Assembly: GCA_032718475.1 (NCBI GenBank)
Contig: JAUCBJ010003374.1
Span: 1-64,000, forward strand
Length of the DNA stretch: 64,000 nucleotides
From: Nemertoderma westbladi
Taxonomy: Eukaryota; Xenacoelomorpha; Nemertodermatida; Nemertodermatidae
Reading direction: 5' to 3'
A program made the position numbers and the translations under genes. Under the pieces are notes generated by a model, which was given only the letters and a program-made list of their open reading frames with translations, was not told where the DNA came from and did not search any database. Numbering within the stretch: position 1 is the first letter of the stretch; each line of letters begins with the position of its first letter. Of this stretch, positions 50,110 to 60,150 are shown one piece after another.

Positions 50110-50832
50110 GGGTTTGACTAAATACGCCACCGAAAACCACCGACACCTTTCGCATACCACCGACAACCACTGACAACAAAAGACACAAACCGACAGGTAA
50201 GATCGCAAACCGACAGTATACCGACAACTTCGGCAATGTTAGTTAACTATTTCAGTACATGATTATACCATTTTTATTCCCAGTCCAAATATTTATAACA
50301 AAGTATATTGTCCACTGTCGGCCTGTTGTCGGTGGTGTAATTAGTCATGTTAATTTCTTTAAAATATAATACCGCCTTCATATATTATCTTGTTTTAAAT
50401 TATTATATTGCATAGCGTAATGGTAAAATCGATAGTGTTTTGTCATATGTTGGTGTGTTGCTATTATTATTAATTAGTTTTTGTCGGTTAGTCATGATAA
50501 TTTCTTTAAAATATAATACCGCCTTCATATATTATCTGTTTTGAATTATTATATTGCATAGCATAATGGTAAAAATCGTAAGTGTTTTTCATATGTCGGT
50601 GTGTTGCTATTATTATTAGTTTTTGTCGGTGGTAGTCAGACTGTTGTCGGTGGTAGTCAAACTGTTGTCAGTGGTATATTTCTGCGGTATCCGTTCTTAA
50701 ACTTGGACATACAGTACAGTGCGATAGGCCCCTACAATGCCGAAATTTATTACTTTACATACAGCTGCACATTGTGTGACGTAATTGGTATTTACCTAAA
50801 TGACGTAAAGTAAAGTGAAGGAAGGAAACAAG
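50110..50832. repeat. left arm of the composite transposon
   Basis: This is the outer TIR arm with repeated ACCGACA/TGTCGGT motifs. It contains a local duplication of a ~130-bp stretch (50320-50450 and 50490-50610). Homology to the other arms stops at GGAAACAAG near 50832. Confidence 0.8.
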
Positions 50833-51549
50833 GTCCAAAATATGTCGAATTTTTTTATGATCTATTATAATGCACCATTGAATGGTGTTTCCAAATCTGA
50901 AAACCGCTATTTAATAGCTCTTTTAGTTTTCAAGTTATGTAAATTTATATTTAGGGACTCGTATTGAAATTACTATTACTATGTATAATGAAAGGTCGAT
51001 TATCTCCAAATTTTTTTTTCATGAAATTGTCAACTTCAAAACCCTACTACTTCTACAATTTTTGAGTAATTAGTCTGAAACTTCCTGTGGGTGTCTAGAT
51101 AGCCACCCTACATAAAAGTATCAGACAACATTTCGAAATTTTTTGTTAATAAAATTTAATACTATTTATAAAAAACCTAAAAATTAGCATAAATTTGCAA
51201 CGCCACCTAGCGGTGCAGAATTATTTTAACAAAATTTCGCCTGATATTTATGTTGCCCCATCTTTGATCTATCATATAAAAAAACTTTCATGTGATTAGG
51301 TTCAAAACTGTAAAAGCCTTAGGGTTTTAAGCGCAACCATGTTTTTTTTGTTGTTAACTAGTATTAACTAATATTAAATAGCGAAAAAAATATTTTTCTT
51401 ACCTGTCATGTAGAATAGCATCTTAGACACCTATATGCCAAATTTTAGCCAAAACCAAACAATTTTGAAACGCTGAGAGTGATAAATCGAAGAGTTGACC
51501 GAAAATGGTGTACCCCCCCCCCCCCCCCCCCCCTTAACTGGCTTTAAAA
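50833..51549. other. non-homologous block inside the composite transposon, no gene seen
   Basis: AT-rich, with no ORF of note. It ends in a ~24-base poly-C tract directly followed by TTAA (51510-51537), recalling the poly-G/TTAA ends of the palindrome at 35187-36315. No matching left end was found. Confidence 0.5.
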
Positions 51550-52205
51550 TTTGACTAAATACTACACCGACACCTTTCGCATACCACCGACAACAAAAGA
51601 CACAAACCGACACAAACCGACAGGTAAGATCGCAAACCGACAGTATACCGACAGCTTCGGCAATGTTAGTAAACTATTTCAGTACATGATTATACAATTT
51701 TTATTTCCAGTCCAAATATTTATAACAAAGTATATTGTCCACTGTCGGCCTGTTGTCGGTGGTGTAATTAGTCATGATAATTTCTTTAAAATATAATACC
51801 GCCTTCATAAATTATCTGTTTTAAATTATTATATTGCATAACGTAATGGTAAAAATCTTTAGTGTTTTTCATATGTCGGTGTGTTTTTTTTATTATTAGT
51901 TTTTGTCGGTGGTAGTCAGACTATTGTCGGTGGTATTTTTCTGCGGTATCAGTTCCTATACTCTGACATACAGTACAGTGCAATACAATTCCGAAATTTA
52001 TTACTTTACATACACCTGAACATTGTGTGACGTAATTGGTATTTACCTAAATGACGTAAAGTAAAGTGAAGGAAGGAAACAAGAAGTAACGGAAGCTCCT
52101 TTCTCTCTTGGATGTTACCGGAAAAGAATGGTTGCCCAACACAATCTCCCAAGGATGACCACTTCATAACTATTCAACCTTTTCTGTATCCCCATAAGCC
52201 AGGCG
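51550..52205. repeat. second left-type arm of the composite transposon
   Basis: In direct orientation to 50110-50832 and inverted to the right arm, it starts TTTGACTAAATACTACACCG and runs to CCCCATAAGCCAGGCG. It extends about 120 bp further inward than the outer left arm. Confidence 0.8.
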
Positions 52206-52254
52206 ACATATTGTACTTTTGGATTTGTTAACCTAAGACTTTGCCTATATTAAG

Positions 52255-52561
52255 AATGATATGACGTCTTGTCGACAAACATACGAACCATGACATTTGC
52301 TAGATCATCCGCATTTTCAAGGCCAGTGTCCTTTAAGATGCGTCTCAAGAAAGTCGTGGGCTGTACACCATGCTTATTCACTCCATGAGGCTGCCAAAGC
52401 ACAACATAATGCACTGGCTGGTCCTCACGGCGAAACCAATATCCTGCAAAGCGGAGACGCTTACGTTCAAGTGTCAAGCTTTGGGGGTCTATAGACACTT
52501 CCAATTGTTTATAGTGTATTATTGGAGATGTGTTCATTGTACTATACAGTGTACTTGACAT
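52255..52561 (-). pseudogene. family A retrotransposon fragment A4 (3' end)
   Basis: On the minus strand it encodes the C-terminal RLRFAGYWFRREDQPVH and VVLWQPHGVNKHGVQP tail and RILKDTGLENADDLANV. It is open over about 100 codons but is only the last part of the element. It lies in the centre of the composite transposon between its arms. Confidence 0.8.
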
Positions 52562-52970
52562 AATTAATGACTAAGGTCTAAAGTGTCCATTTATGTGCTA
52601 CTGTAAAGACTTTGCCGTAACTGGCTTTAAAAATTATTGCTAATGTAGCTTTTTGTTTCCGCTTTTTACCCTCAAACCGACAACCAGCCACATCGACAAA
52701 CATAAACCGATCAGAAGGAATCACGAATTATTCAGCGTCGGCATCGTCGGGCTATTGTCGGTGGTGCATTTAGTAAAGCCCCAAAGCCGCTACAATTGGC
52801 GGCAAAAGACACAAACCGACAAGTAAAATGACAAACCGACATTCCGTCACTGTTGGTTGATTGTATTAGCGCGAGTTTATAAAAGTTTAATTCTGAATTC
52901 ACACTCAAAATATTTCAACATTTTATTAATTCTCGGAACTGTCAGTTTACTACTGTCGGTGTCGGTCGGC

Positions 52971-53314
52971 CGCCTGGCGTATGGGGATACAGAAAATAGT
53001 TATGAAGTGGTCATCCTTGGGAGATTGTGTTGGGCAACCACTCTTTTCCGGTAACATCCAAGAGAGAAAGGAGTTTCCGTTGCTTCTTGTTTCCTTCCTT
53101 CACTTTACTTTACGTCATTTAGGTAAATACCAATTACGTCACACAATGTGCAGCTGTATGTAAAGTAATAAATTTCGGCATTGTAGGGGCCTATCGCATT
53201 GTACTGTATGTCCAAGTTTAAGAACGGATACCGCAGAAATACTGTATACCACTGACAACAGTCTGACTACCACCGACAACAGTCTGACTACCACCGACAA
53301 AAACTAATAATAAT
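52971..53314. repeat. right arm of the composite transposon, inner part
   Basis: This is the reverse complement of 51550-52205 inner sequence (GCCTGGCGTATGGGGATACA onward). The arm is interrupted at 53315 by the family C retrotransposon and resumes at 55021. Confidence 0.8.
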
Positions 53315-55033
53315 TAATATTAATTTAATTGCGCCATGGTACTGGCATTATGGTAGATAAAAACGGTATTTAATTAAATCAAATAAATAAGTAAAAACGT
53401 AAAAGAGTTAAAAGAGTTCGGTAAATTACGTATCATTAGAGGCCCAGGAGGTTAGCGTTCGCGAGTTTTCCTTGCATGTTAGTAGGTGGTATAGTGGGGC
53501 CGGGTCTCCGCACAGCAGACATACACAGCTCTCCAGGTTGGGGGCATGAAATTTATCTGTCGCACAGATCTTATGATGAAATCCGTGGACCGATACCCGT
53601 GTTGTTACGTGCCGACCGGATTGGTTAGGTTCTGTCCATTTTCGGTTCTGGAATGCCGGGCTGCTCCAGAACTCGACCGGAATTTCCGACTTCTTGGTTA
53701 CGATATCTGCTCTATATTCCATCAAGGCAGCCGTATCGTTTAGGTGCAGATTACAAATGATGTCCTCGACTAGCGTGTTCTCCCCGCACAAAGCTATCAC
53801 AAGGCGATTCAATTTGCTTTTGTGTACGCCCAAAGTTTTCTTTAGGTAATTAGTCTTTACTCTGTCAATTGTATGATGTTTCTCGGTAGTCAGATGAGGC
53901 CAGATTAGATGTAGGTTGTACGTTATTATGGGTCGTATCTTTATGTTGAATACTTTTATAGCGGTCGCCAGAGAAAGATAACGCGGGTTTGTAATGTTGT
54001 GGATAGACATTATAGATTTACAACAGATATTTGTAATGTGTGTCGAAAAGGATAACGTTGGCTGGAAAGTAACACCCAAATATGTGTAAGCGTTTCGGAT
54101 TATAACAGGTTGCTGGTTGTAATAAAACTCATCTGCTTTACAAAGTTTACCTCCCCGTCGAAACTTGATCACGGCAGTTTTATTTAAATTGACTGTCTCC
54201 TCCAAATTGACTGCCCACTCTGATAGAGCATTGAGGCCGGCTTGTAGACCTTCCCTGGTGTGTGAGTAAAACAGTAGATCGTCGGCAAACAGTAATATTA
54301 CTAAAATGGCAGCCCGCTTGAGCGCATCTACCAGATCCGCAATGTATAGTATAAATAAATAAGGACTGAGTGTATCACCCTGTAATAGGCCGATCGGCTG
54401 GCTTATTGGTTTGGTTTTACGCAACCCATCGAAGACTTGTATGTAATTGGTCGATAGTAGTATTTCTATAAATCGCAGCATTCTTCCTTTGAGCCCAAAT
54501 AAACGGCGCAGTTTCTCGATGAGTTTAGGTCTTGGAACGGAATCGAATGCTTTCTTGAAATCCATAAAGCATGCGTACAGGGGTCTCCTTGGTTGGTCGA
54601 GGTTACAGTTTATATCATGGAGCAATTGTTCAATGGGTTGAGCCGTAGATCTGCCCGGTAGGAAACCAAATTGTTCTCTGGGTATCAGGTGGCTGAAGGC
54701 GGCACGTAAGCGGCGAGCTACGAGACCAGTTAAGACCTTGTACGCATTGCACAACAACGCAATGCCTCGGTAGTTATCTGGTTCGTTACGAGGTCCTTTA
54801 CCTTTGTACAACACCTTACATATACAAGATTTCCACGTAGATACAATGCGCATAGAAATGAAGCATATGTTGAATAACGTTACCCAAAAGTAGAGAGTTA
54901 GCGGGAGTGCGGCTTTCAGTAATTCGTATGGGAGGCGGTCGGGTCCCCCGGACTTCCGACTCGGTTTCTTCATAAACTCTTCCTCCACTTCCTCGGGAGT
55001 AAAAGGAGCATTATAATAATAACTAATAATAAT
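53302..55033 (-). mobile_element. family C non-LTR retrotransposon, 5'-truncated, with 13-bp target duplication
   Basis: The insert 53315-55020 is flanked by AACTAATAATAAT on both sides (53302-53314 and 55021-55033). It splits the right arm of the composite DNA transposon. It is read on the minus strand, with its 3' end at the low coordinate and an AT-rich tail. Only the RT and C-terminal part remains, with no endonuclease. The precise duplication and intact ORF suggest a fairly recent insertion, later than the DNA transposon. Confidence 0.9.
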
Positions 55034-55060
55034 AGCAACACACCGACATATGAAAAACAC
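53426..55060 (-). CDS. reverse transcriptase of family C retrotransposon with C-terminal CCHC knuckle
   Basis: The 544-codon frame is open. The RT region begins near residue 36 (SGGPDRLPYELLK). Motif A is FMDFKKAFD at 165-173, motif B is QGDTLSPYLF at 227-236, and the catalytic FADD lies within LLFADDLLF at about 256-264. YLGV follows at about 327-330. The C terminus holds a C-x2-C-x7-H-x3-C knuckle at 514-529. Residues 1 to about 13 are encoded by the host DNA transposon and target duplication, so the annotated Met is not the element's own start and the true protein was longer. The catalytic residues look intact, but the missing endonuclease makes autonomous mobility unlikely. Confidence 0.85.
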   Translation of the reverse strand: MFFICRCVAIIISYYYNAPFTPEEVEEEFMKKPSRKSGGPDRLPYELLKAALPLTLYFWVTLFNICFISMRIVSTWKSCICKVLYKGKGPRNEPDNYRGIALLCNAYKVLTGLVARRLRAAFSHLIPREQFGFLPGRSTAQPIEQLLHDINCNLDQPRRPLYACFMDFKKAFDSVPRPKLIEKLRRLFGLKGRMLRFIEILLSTNYIQVFDGLRKTKPISQPIGLLQGDTLSPYLFILYIADLVDALKRAAILVILLFADDLLFYSHTREGLQAGLNALSEWAVNLEETVNLNKTAVIKFRRGGKLCKADEFYYNQQPVIIRNAYTYLGVTFQPTLSFSTHITNICCKSIMSIHNITNPRYLSLATAIKVFNIKIRPIITYNLHLIWPHLTTEKHHTIDRVKTNYLKKTLGVHKSKLNRLVIALCGENTLVEDIICNLHLNDTAALMEYRADIVTKKSEIPVEFWSSPAFQNRKWTEPNQSGRHVTTRVSVHGFHHKICATDKFHAPNLESCVCLLCGDPAPLYHLLTCKENSRTLTSWASNDT

Positions 55061-55384
55061 TTACGATTTTTACCATTATGCTATGCAATATAATAATTCA
55101 AAACAGATAATATATGAAGGCGGTATTATATTTTAAAGAAATTATCATGACTAATTACACCACCGACAACAGGCCGACCCTCCAGTGGACAATATACTTT
55201 GTTATAAATATTTGGACTGGAAATAAAAATTGTATAATCAATCATGTACTGAAATAGTTTACTAACATTGCCGAAGCTGTCGGTATACTGTCGGTTTGCG
55301 ATCTTACCTGTCGGTTTGTGTCTTTTGTTGTCGGTGGTATGCGAAAGGTGTCGGTGGTTGTCGGTGGCGTATTTAGTCAAACCC
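55021..55384. repeat. right arm of the composite transposon, outer part
   Basis: This is the reverse complement of the left arm from AATAATAGCAACACACCGAC to the end at GTCAAACCC. It continues the arm cut at 53314. Confidence 0.85.
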
Positions 55385-55392
55385 ATTGAAAA

Positions 55393-56313
55393 TCATGAGC
55401 TTATGGCTTTTTTCTCGAAAAGTCAATTTTTGCCTGTTTTCAAATACCGTATGCCAGTATGCAGTGCACCATTTCCTCAATTTTCCATCAATTTGTCCGA
55501 AAATCTACAGACAGACACCCAGCAGCCCAGCCCCAGGTCGTCTGGATGTCTGGTCGTGTATTTAATGTGGTGTAAATTTTACGGCTGCAGAGAACGAGGT
55601 GCAAGGTGCCCTTCGCGCAGCACGTGAAAAACTGTCTTTTCTAGAAAAATCATTAACTTAATTTGACCACTGTCAGTCAGTCAGTACTACTGTACTGCCC
55701 TGCCAGTACTGAGTACTGCAGTACCTGAGAACCGCCGGTACCGGTACGGTACCTACTACACTGTAAGTAGGTACCGGTAATCAATCACATAATATTTTAA
55801 ATGGCTATGTTCAATCTGTCAAATGTCTTAGGATTGTACCGGCGGCACTGGGGGAAGATGGAAGAACAGTCGGGAGAGGTTCTATTTTCAACTGAGTTGA
55901 AATTTCAACTTTATTTTTTAAAATTCAACTTTTTATTAAAATTCAACTTTGGAGTACCGGTACTGGAGTAGAGTTTAAAATTCAACTTTTTTTTAAAATT
56001 CAACTTTTGGTGTAGCTTTGGAGATACTGAAATATGGAATTGGAATCCATTACTGGTATTACTGTATTACCGGTACAGCGGTAAGACAGATCTTGCTAAA
56101 CGGTTTTCATATTTTGAATCTTGATAAAAATCTGCTCTACCGGTGGCTGAAGCAGAAAAAATATTTGAATGACTTTACTAGGCCTACTCCCCTCAATAGC
56201 TTAACTTCTCATAGACAATATACTGATATAATTATTATACTTTACTTACTGACTTATATCTGTATTTGAGTATTGCAAATATTTAATAGTCATTTTTATT
56301 CATTTAAATAACG
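55393..56313. other. upstream region of the ACSBG-type gene
   Basis: No ORF of note. It contains palindromic CCGGTACCGGTAC-type sequence near 55735-55775 and a run of AAAATTCAACTTTTT repeats at 55888-56010. The promoter must lie here or further upstream, but I see no clear core element. A stop codon in frame with the coding exon sits 9 bases before the ATG. Confidence 0.45.
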
Positions 56314-57567
56314 ATGGAGCAAGTCGATTCAGCTCAGGAACCTTTTCTACCCGCCCCGGTCCCTGAGGTTCCATTGGCTACACCGGAGCACACGGCGACC
56401 CCTGCGAGAACTCTGGATTCTCGAATCCCTAACGGCCATGGCGCACCCCAACAGCCTGATCTACACCCCCACGTCGCCCCAGCAACCAGCATGTGGACCA
56501 CGGATCCTTGCCAACCCGTCCGTCTGGCTATGGGGACCCAGGGGACCGCTAGTCGCGCCCCGGAACGCGTCCACGATGTATTCCTCGCGAGCATACAGCG
56601 AAACAGCTGCCGTTGCGCGTTGGTTGGTGTCAACCCCAAGAAATCCTGGAACTACCAGGAATACTACGATGACTGCCGACGAGCCGCTAAGTCCTTCCTG
56701 CATCTCGGCCTCCAACGATTTAAATCCGTCGGAATTATGGGGTTCAACTCCCCGTACTGGTTCATGTCCAATTTCGGAGCGATATTCGCAGGTGGGATAT
56801 CGTCAGGGATCTACACGACAAACAACGCAGAAGCCGTGCACTTCCAGGCGGCAGACTGCGCCGCTCAGGTAATCTGCGTTGAGAACGAGGTCTATCTGAA
56901 GAAAGTGTTGGAAGCGCGGGAGATGGGACTGCCGGAGTTACGGGCCATTGTGGTTTGGGACCGGGAGGCCTCCCCACTGCTCCCCGACAAGTACAAGGAC
57001 GTCTACCTGTGGCGCGACTTCATCAAGCTAGGAGAGGCGGTTGCTGACGCAGAGCTGGACGCGCGATTGGACGAGCAGGTAGCCAATCAGTGCTGCTCGT
57101 TGATATACACCTCGGGGACGACGGGGACACCCAAGGGCGTCATGTTGAGTCAGGATAACCTGTTGTGGACGGCCTTGATGATACCAGAGGTGATGACCAC
57201 GATGAATATCGACAGACAGGAGGTCTGCGTGTCTTATCTTCCGCTCTCGCATGTCGCCGCTCAAGTGGTCGACTGTTATCTCTGTCTCCAGAACGGCTGC
57301 GTCGTGTATTTCGCTAAGAACGACGCACTGAAAGGCTCCCTCGTCGACACGATGGTCGAGGCCCGGCCCACCAGCTTCTTCGGGGTCCCGCGGGTTTGGG
57401 AGAAGATTATGGAGAAGATGTTGGAGCGCGGGAGGGGGGTGTCTCAGACGAAGCGACGGGTCGCCAAGTGGGCCAAGCGGGTCGGGTTGGAGACGAATAG
57501 ACGGAGGTTGGGAGGGAAGCGGACCACATTGCAGTACCGCGTCGCTAATAAAATCGTCTATAAAAAG
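56314..57567 (+). CDS. ACSBG: long-chain fatty acid-CoA ligase, bubblegum family, coding exon 1 (residues 1-418)
   Basis: The product activates long- or very-long-chain fatty acids with ATP and CoA through an acyl-adenylate, giving acyl-CoA, AMP and PPi. Family members act at cytosolic faces of ER and other membranes. The first ~80 residues are Pro/Thr-rich and variable. The AMP-binding domain follows, with the GFNSPYWF...GIYTTN region at about 143-172 and the P-loop-like YTSGTTGTPKG at 265-275. The start has an in-frame TAA at -9, A at -3 and G at +4. The exon ends AAAAAG before GTAAGT, in phase 0. With exon 2 it encodes 720 residues, close to vertebrate ACSBG1. The exon is GC-rich against AT-rich surroundings. 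Reading through the splice site adds only VSQ and a stop. Confidence 0.93.
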
Positions 57568-57736
57568 GTAAGTCAGTGATAACTTATGTAACGTATGTAG
57601 AGCCTATATGCCGGAGTTTTTGTGTTAATTTAGGGGAAGACTTAGAATTGAATAATATTTTATAACCTTTTTTAGGAAAATTAATATAATAATAGTTATT
57701 AATTACCGGTATATTCTTGCTTATTACAATACAATA

Positions 57737-57830
57737 CAGTTTTATTTTTGAGAATAATCAGCTGTTATTTGCGTCGAATTTCGCCTGGAGTTGGATGAAT
57801 TTTTATTGCGTCCAGTCCCCCCCCCCCCTA
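57737..57830. repeat. dispersed repeat shared with 63516-63712
   Basis: ACAGTTTTATTTTTGAGAAT + AATCAGCTGTTATTTGCGTC is followed by a TTGCGTCCAGTCCCCCC end. Both blocks recur at 63516-63712, in a different arrangement with the poly-C block inverted. Unknown element type. Confidence 0.55.
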
Positions 57831-57847
57831 TCTGGAGTCCTGGAGCT

Positions 57848-58900
57848 CTATCTCCCAGATATTCCCATTGGTGATATCTCCTTTGCTGAAGTGAAGTGAA
57901 GGCTGCTGCAAAGAGCATTAAGACCAATCGTGCCAGTGGAGTAGATGGTGTTCCCCCTGAGGTCTTTAAGTATACGATGGTTCGACAACATTTGTGTCTA
58001 CTGTTGACGGTGACACAGAACCATTTGAAGTGTTATGGGGCGTCCTCCAGGGAGACACACTTGCACCATTCTTGTTCATAATTGTGGTTGACTATGTTCT
58101 ACGCATGTCCTTAGATCATCACAGTGATGATGGGGTGATGATAACTCCACCTACTGGCTCCAGAAGTCGAGGAAATCCTGCCAAGTACCTAACTGATCTA
58201 GACTTTGCTGATGACTTAGGAGTACTCTCAGAATCACTAGAGCCCAACGGCTCCTCAGCTCATTAGAACAGCTTGTTAAGAAGATCAAAATTTTGACAGA
58301 CCTCAGGAAATGTCTGATTGTGTGAATGAGCCATAGCTCTAGGGATGTTGTGCTTGGCTATGTGGACGACTTCTGTTAACTGGGATAATGGATCCGGAAG
58401 TCAGATAAAGGACCTTTGAATACGTAAGGCAAAGGCATGGGCAGCATTGAATAGTCTGTCCAAGTGTCCATCTCAGATGGATGCCAAATCTCTGGATTGC
58501 ACATACACAATAATGTTACGTCGGGTTCATTGTGTCAAGTACAATGGAAGTGTCGCATTACACTATAACAAAGCCGCCTCCCTGTGCATGACATTGTTTT
58601 CGCCGTGAGGACCAGCCTGTGCACAATTGTGTGCTTTGGCAGCCCCATGGTGAAAATAAGCATGGTAGACAGCCCATGACTTTCGTGAGACGTCTCCTAT
58701 AGGACACTGGCCTTGAAGATGCGAATAATCTCGCGAAAGTCATGGGGGATAGGGAGTTGTGGCGGTGCAACTTGGTTAATAAGCCAACATAGCATTCTTA
58801 ATGCACGCTGTATTGGACTTGCCAATTGTGGATTGCATGGTGGTGGCACAATTTTTTGTTAAGCCGGCATAGCATCTCAATGTGCAGCTTCAACGCAGCA
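57848..58900 (+). pseudogene. family A retrotransposon fragment A5 inside the ACSBG intron
   Basis: The plus strand reads LPDIPIGDISFAEVKAAA, then SGVDGVPPEVFK. A deletion of about 155 codons removes RT motif A, and the frame continues STVDGDTEPFEV...GVLQGDTLAP...DLDFADDLGVL. A small duplication (GAAGTGAAGTG) and further deletions break the frame. A 3' part with DFC-LG and the CAGCATTCTTAA-type end follows to about 58810, and a second partial 3' end extends to about 58895. It lacks motif A and cannot be active. Confidence 0.8.
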
Positions 58901-59001
58901 GGCCGATTTTTAGTGAAAGTCTGGTATTCTTCACATGAGGTTAAACTAACAGCAGAAAGTCTGGTGTACTTCAAACGGGCTTCCGATCCGGTCGGATATC
59001 A

Positions 59002-59080
59002 GTGCCACGGGCGGGGGGTTGGGGATCGCGGTGCCACGGGGGTTGGGGATCGCGGTGCCACGGGGGTTGGGGGATCGCGG
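59002..59080. repeat. 24-bp tandem repeat in ACSBG intron
   Basis: About three copies of GGTTGGGGATCGCGGTGCCA + CGGG. Confidence 0.9.
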
Positions 59081-59241
59081 TTCTCTACTCGCTCTTCCAG
59101 AGGTTTACCAGTAAGTTTTGGATTCAGGTTCCCTCGGCAACTAGTAGCAGAATCGGCAACATTCGAAATAAGAATGATACCGTTTGTCGAATAGATCGGT
59201 TTATTCGGTGATCTCTACACATTATTATCTTCTTCCTTTAG

Positions 59242-60150
59242 GTTAAGAAGATGCTCGGGTTGGACCGGTGTAACGTGTTCGTATCGGCGGCGGCCCCCAT
59301 GAGTGTCGAGTGTCTCGAATACTTCCAGAGTTTGGATATCCAAATAACGGAGGTTTATGGGATGAGCGAAACATCGGGGCCTCAGGGGATAACGAAGTGG
59401 CCGAAATACAAACTGGGAACGGTGGGTCGCGCGCTACCGGGGTCCGCGATTATCATAGAGGACGAGACGGAGACGGTGGGGGGGAACCTGGTAGGGGAGA
59501 TCTGTATGCGGGGCCGGAACGTATTCATGGGCTACCTGAACAACGAGACCAAGACGAGGGAAGTCCTGGACGACTCCGGGAAGATCCGATCCGGGGATCA
59601 GGGTCGTCTGGACGACGACGGGTTCCTCTTCATAACGGGTCGGATTAAAGAGATAATCGTTACGGCCGGTGGCGAGAACGTTCCCCCCGTTCTCATACAG
59701 GACGCCATCAAGGAGGAACTTCCGTGTCTTAGCAACGTGTTCGTTGTTGGAGACCGTCGCAAATACCTCGTTTGTCTCGTCGCGTTTAAGACGGTCCCGG
59801 ACTCGGATGGCGAGCCCACCGACACGTTGGCGCGCGCCGCGGCGGATTGGTGCGCGGCCGCCGGGTGCCGAGACGTTGTCTCCGTGTCGCAACTCTGTCG
59901 GGATCCCGGTGCCGAGGTCTCCCAGGCCCTCGACCGGGGTCTGGCCGCCGCCAACCGGAAGGCAATGTCTCGCGCCCAGGTCGTCCAGAAGTGGCGCATT
60001 CTCCCGCGCGATTTCAGCGTGCGCGACGGCGACTTGGGTCCCACCATGAAGGTGAAGCGCGCCAAGGTAATGGTTAAATACGGGGACCTTATCAACGAGG
60101 TTTACAACACCGAGTCGCGACTAGCGGTCGCCGTGGTACCGGCCCAATAG
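59242..60150 (+). CDS. ACSBG: long-chain fatty acid-CoA ligase, bubblegum family, coding exon 2 (residues 419-720)
   Basis: The exon completes the enzyme. It begins VKKMLGLDRCNVF directly after the YKK of exon 1, as in other ACSBG proteins. It contains the adenylate-forming motif YGMSE at 457-461, RGRNVFMGYLN at about 512-522, and GDQG at 536-539. The family-typical DGFLFITGRIKEIIVTAGGE segment is followed by NVPP (about 544-567). The C-terminal lid holds PTMKVKR at 685-691, where the conserved catalytic lysine is expected. The stop is TAG at 60148-60150. No frameshift is seen in either exon, so the gene looks functional. The C-terminal sub-domain (590-670) is unusually rich in Ala/Asp and GC. 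Confidence 0.93.
   Translation, partial: VKKMLGLDRCNVFVSAAAPMSVECLEYFQSLDIQITEVYGMSETSGPQGITKWPKYKLGTVGRALPGSAIIIEDETETVGGNLVGEICMRGRNVFMGYLNNETKTREVLDDSGKIRSGDQGRLDDDGFLFITGRIKEIIVTAGGENVPPVLIQDAIKEELPCLSNVFVVGDRRKYLVCLVAFKTVPDSDGEPTDTLARAAADWCAAAGCRDVVSVSQLCRDPGAEVSQALDRGLAAANRKAMSRAQVVQKWRILPRDFSVRDGDLGPTMKVKRAKVMVKYGDLINEVYNTESRLAVAVVPAQ

Larger units (their letters stand above)
50102..55392. mobile_element. composite DNA transposon with 8-bp target duplication
   Basis: The body 50110-55384 (5,275 bp) begins GGGTTTGACTAAATACGCCA and ends with its inverse. ATTGAAAA flanks both ends (50102-50109 and 55385-55392). The long arms (about 700 bp) are packed with GTCGGT/ACCGAC repeats, which look like subterminal transposase-binding sites. 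Inside are a second left-type arm (51550-52205), an unrelated 0.7-kb block, a family A fragment and an inserted RT element. No transposase is visible. An 8-bp duplication fits hAT, P or Merlin superfamilies, but the termini do not settle which. Confidence 0.85.
57568..59241 (+). other. ACSBG intron (1,674 bp)
   Basis: It has a GTAAGT donor at 57568 and a CTTCCTTTAG acceptor ending at 59241, in phase 0. It contains a short repeat shared with 63516-63712, a deleted family A retrotransposon in sense orientation, and a 24-bp tandem repeat. It is the only intron interrupting the coding region. Confidence 0.9.

Noticed and set aside
57568-57579. ACSBG ending at the VSQ stop after exon 1
   Set aside because: A consensus GTAAGT donor lies exactly at the end of homology, and exon 2 continues the family sequence in phase. 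VSQ is intron read-through.
59434-60095. Long minus-strand and shifted plus-strand frames over the second ACSBG exon
   Set aside because: GC-rich coding sequence leaves alternative frames open. The ACSBG frame alone has family motifs.
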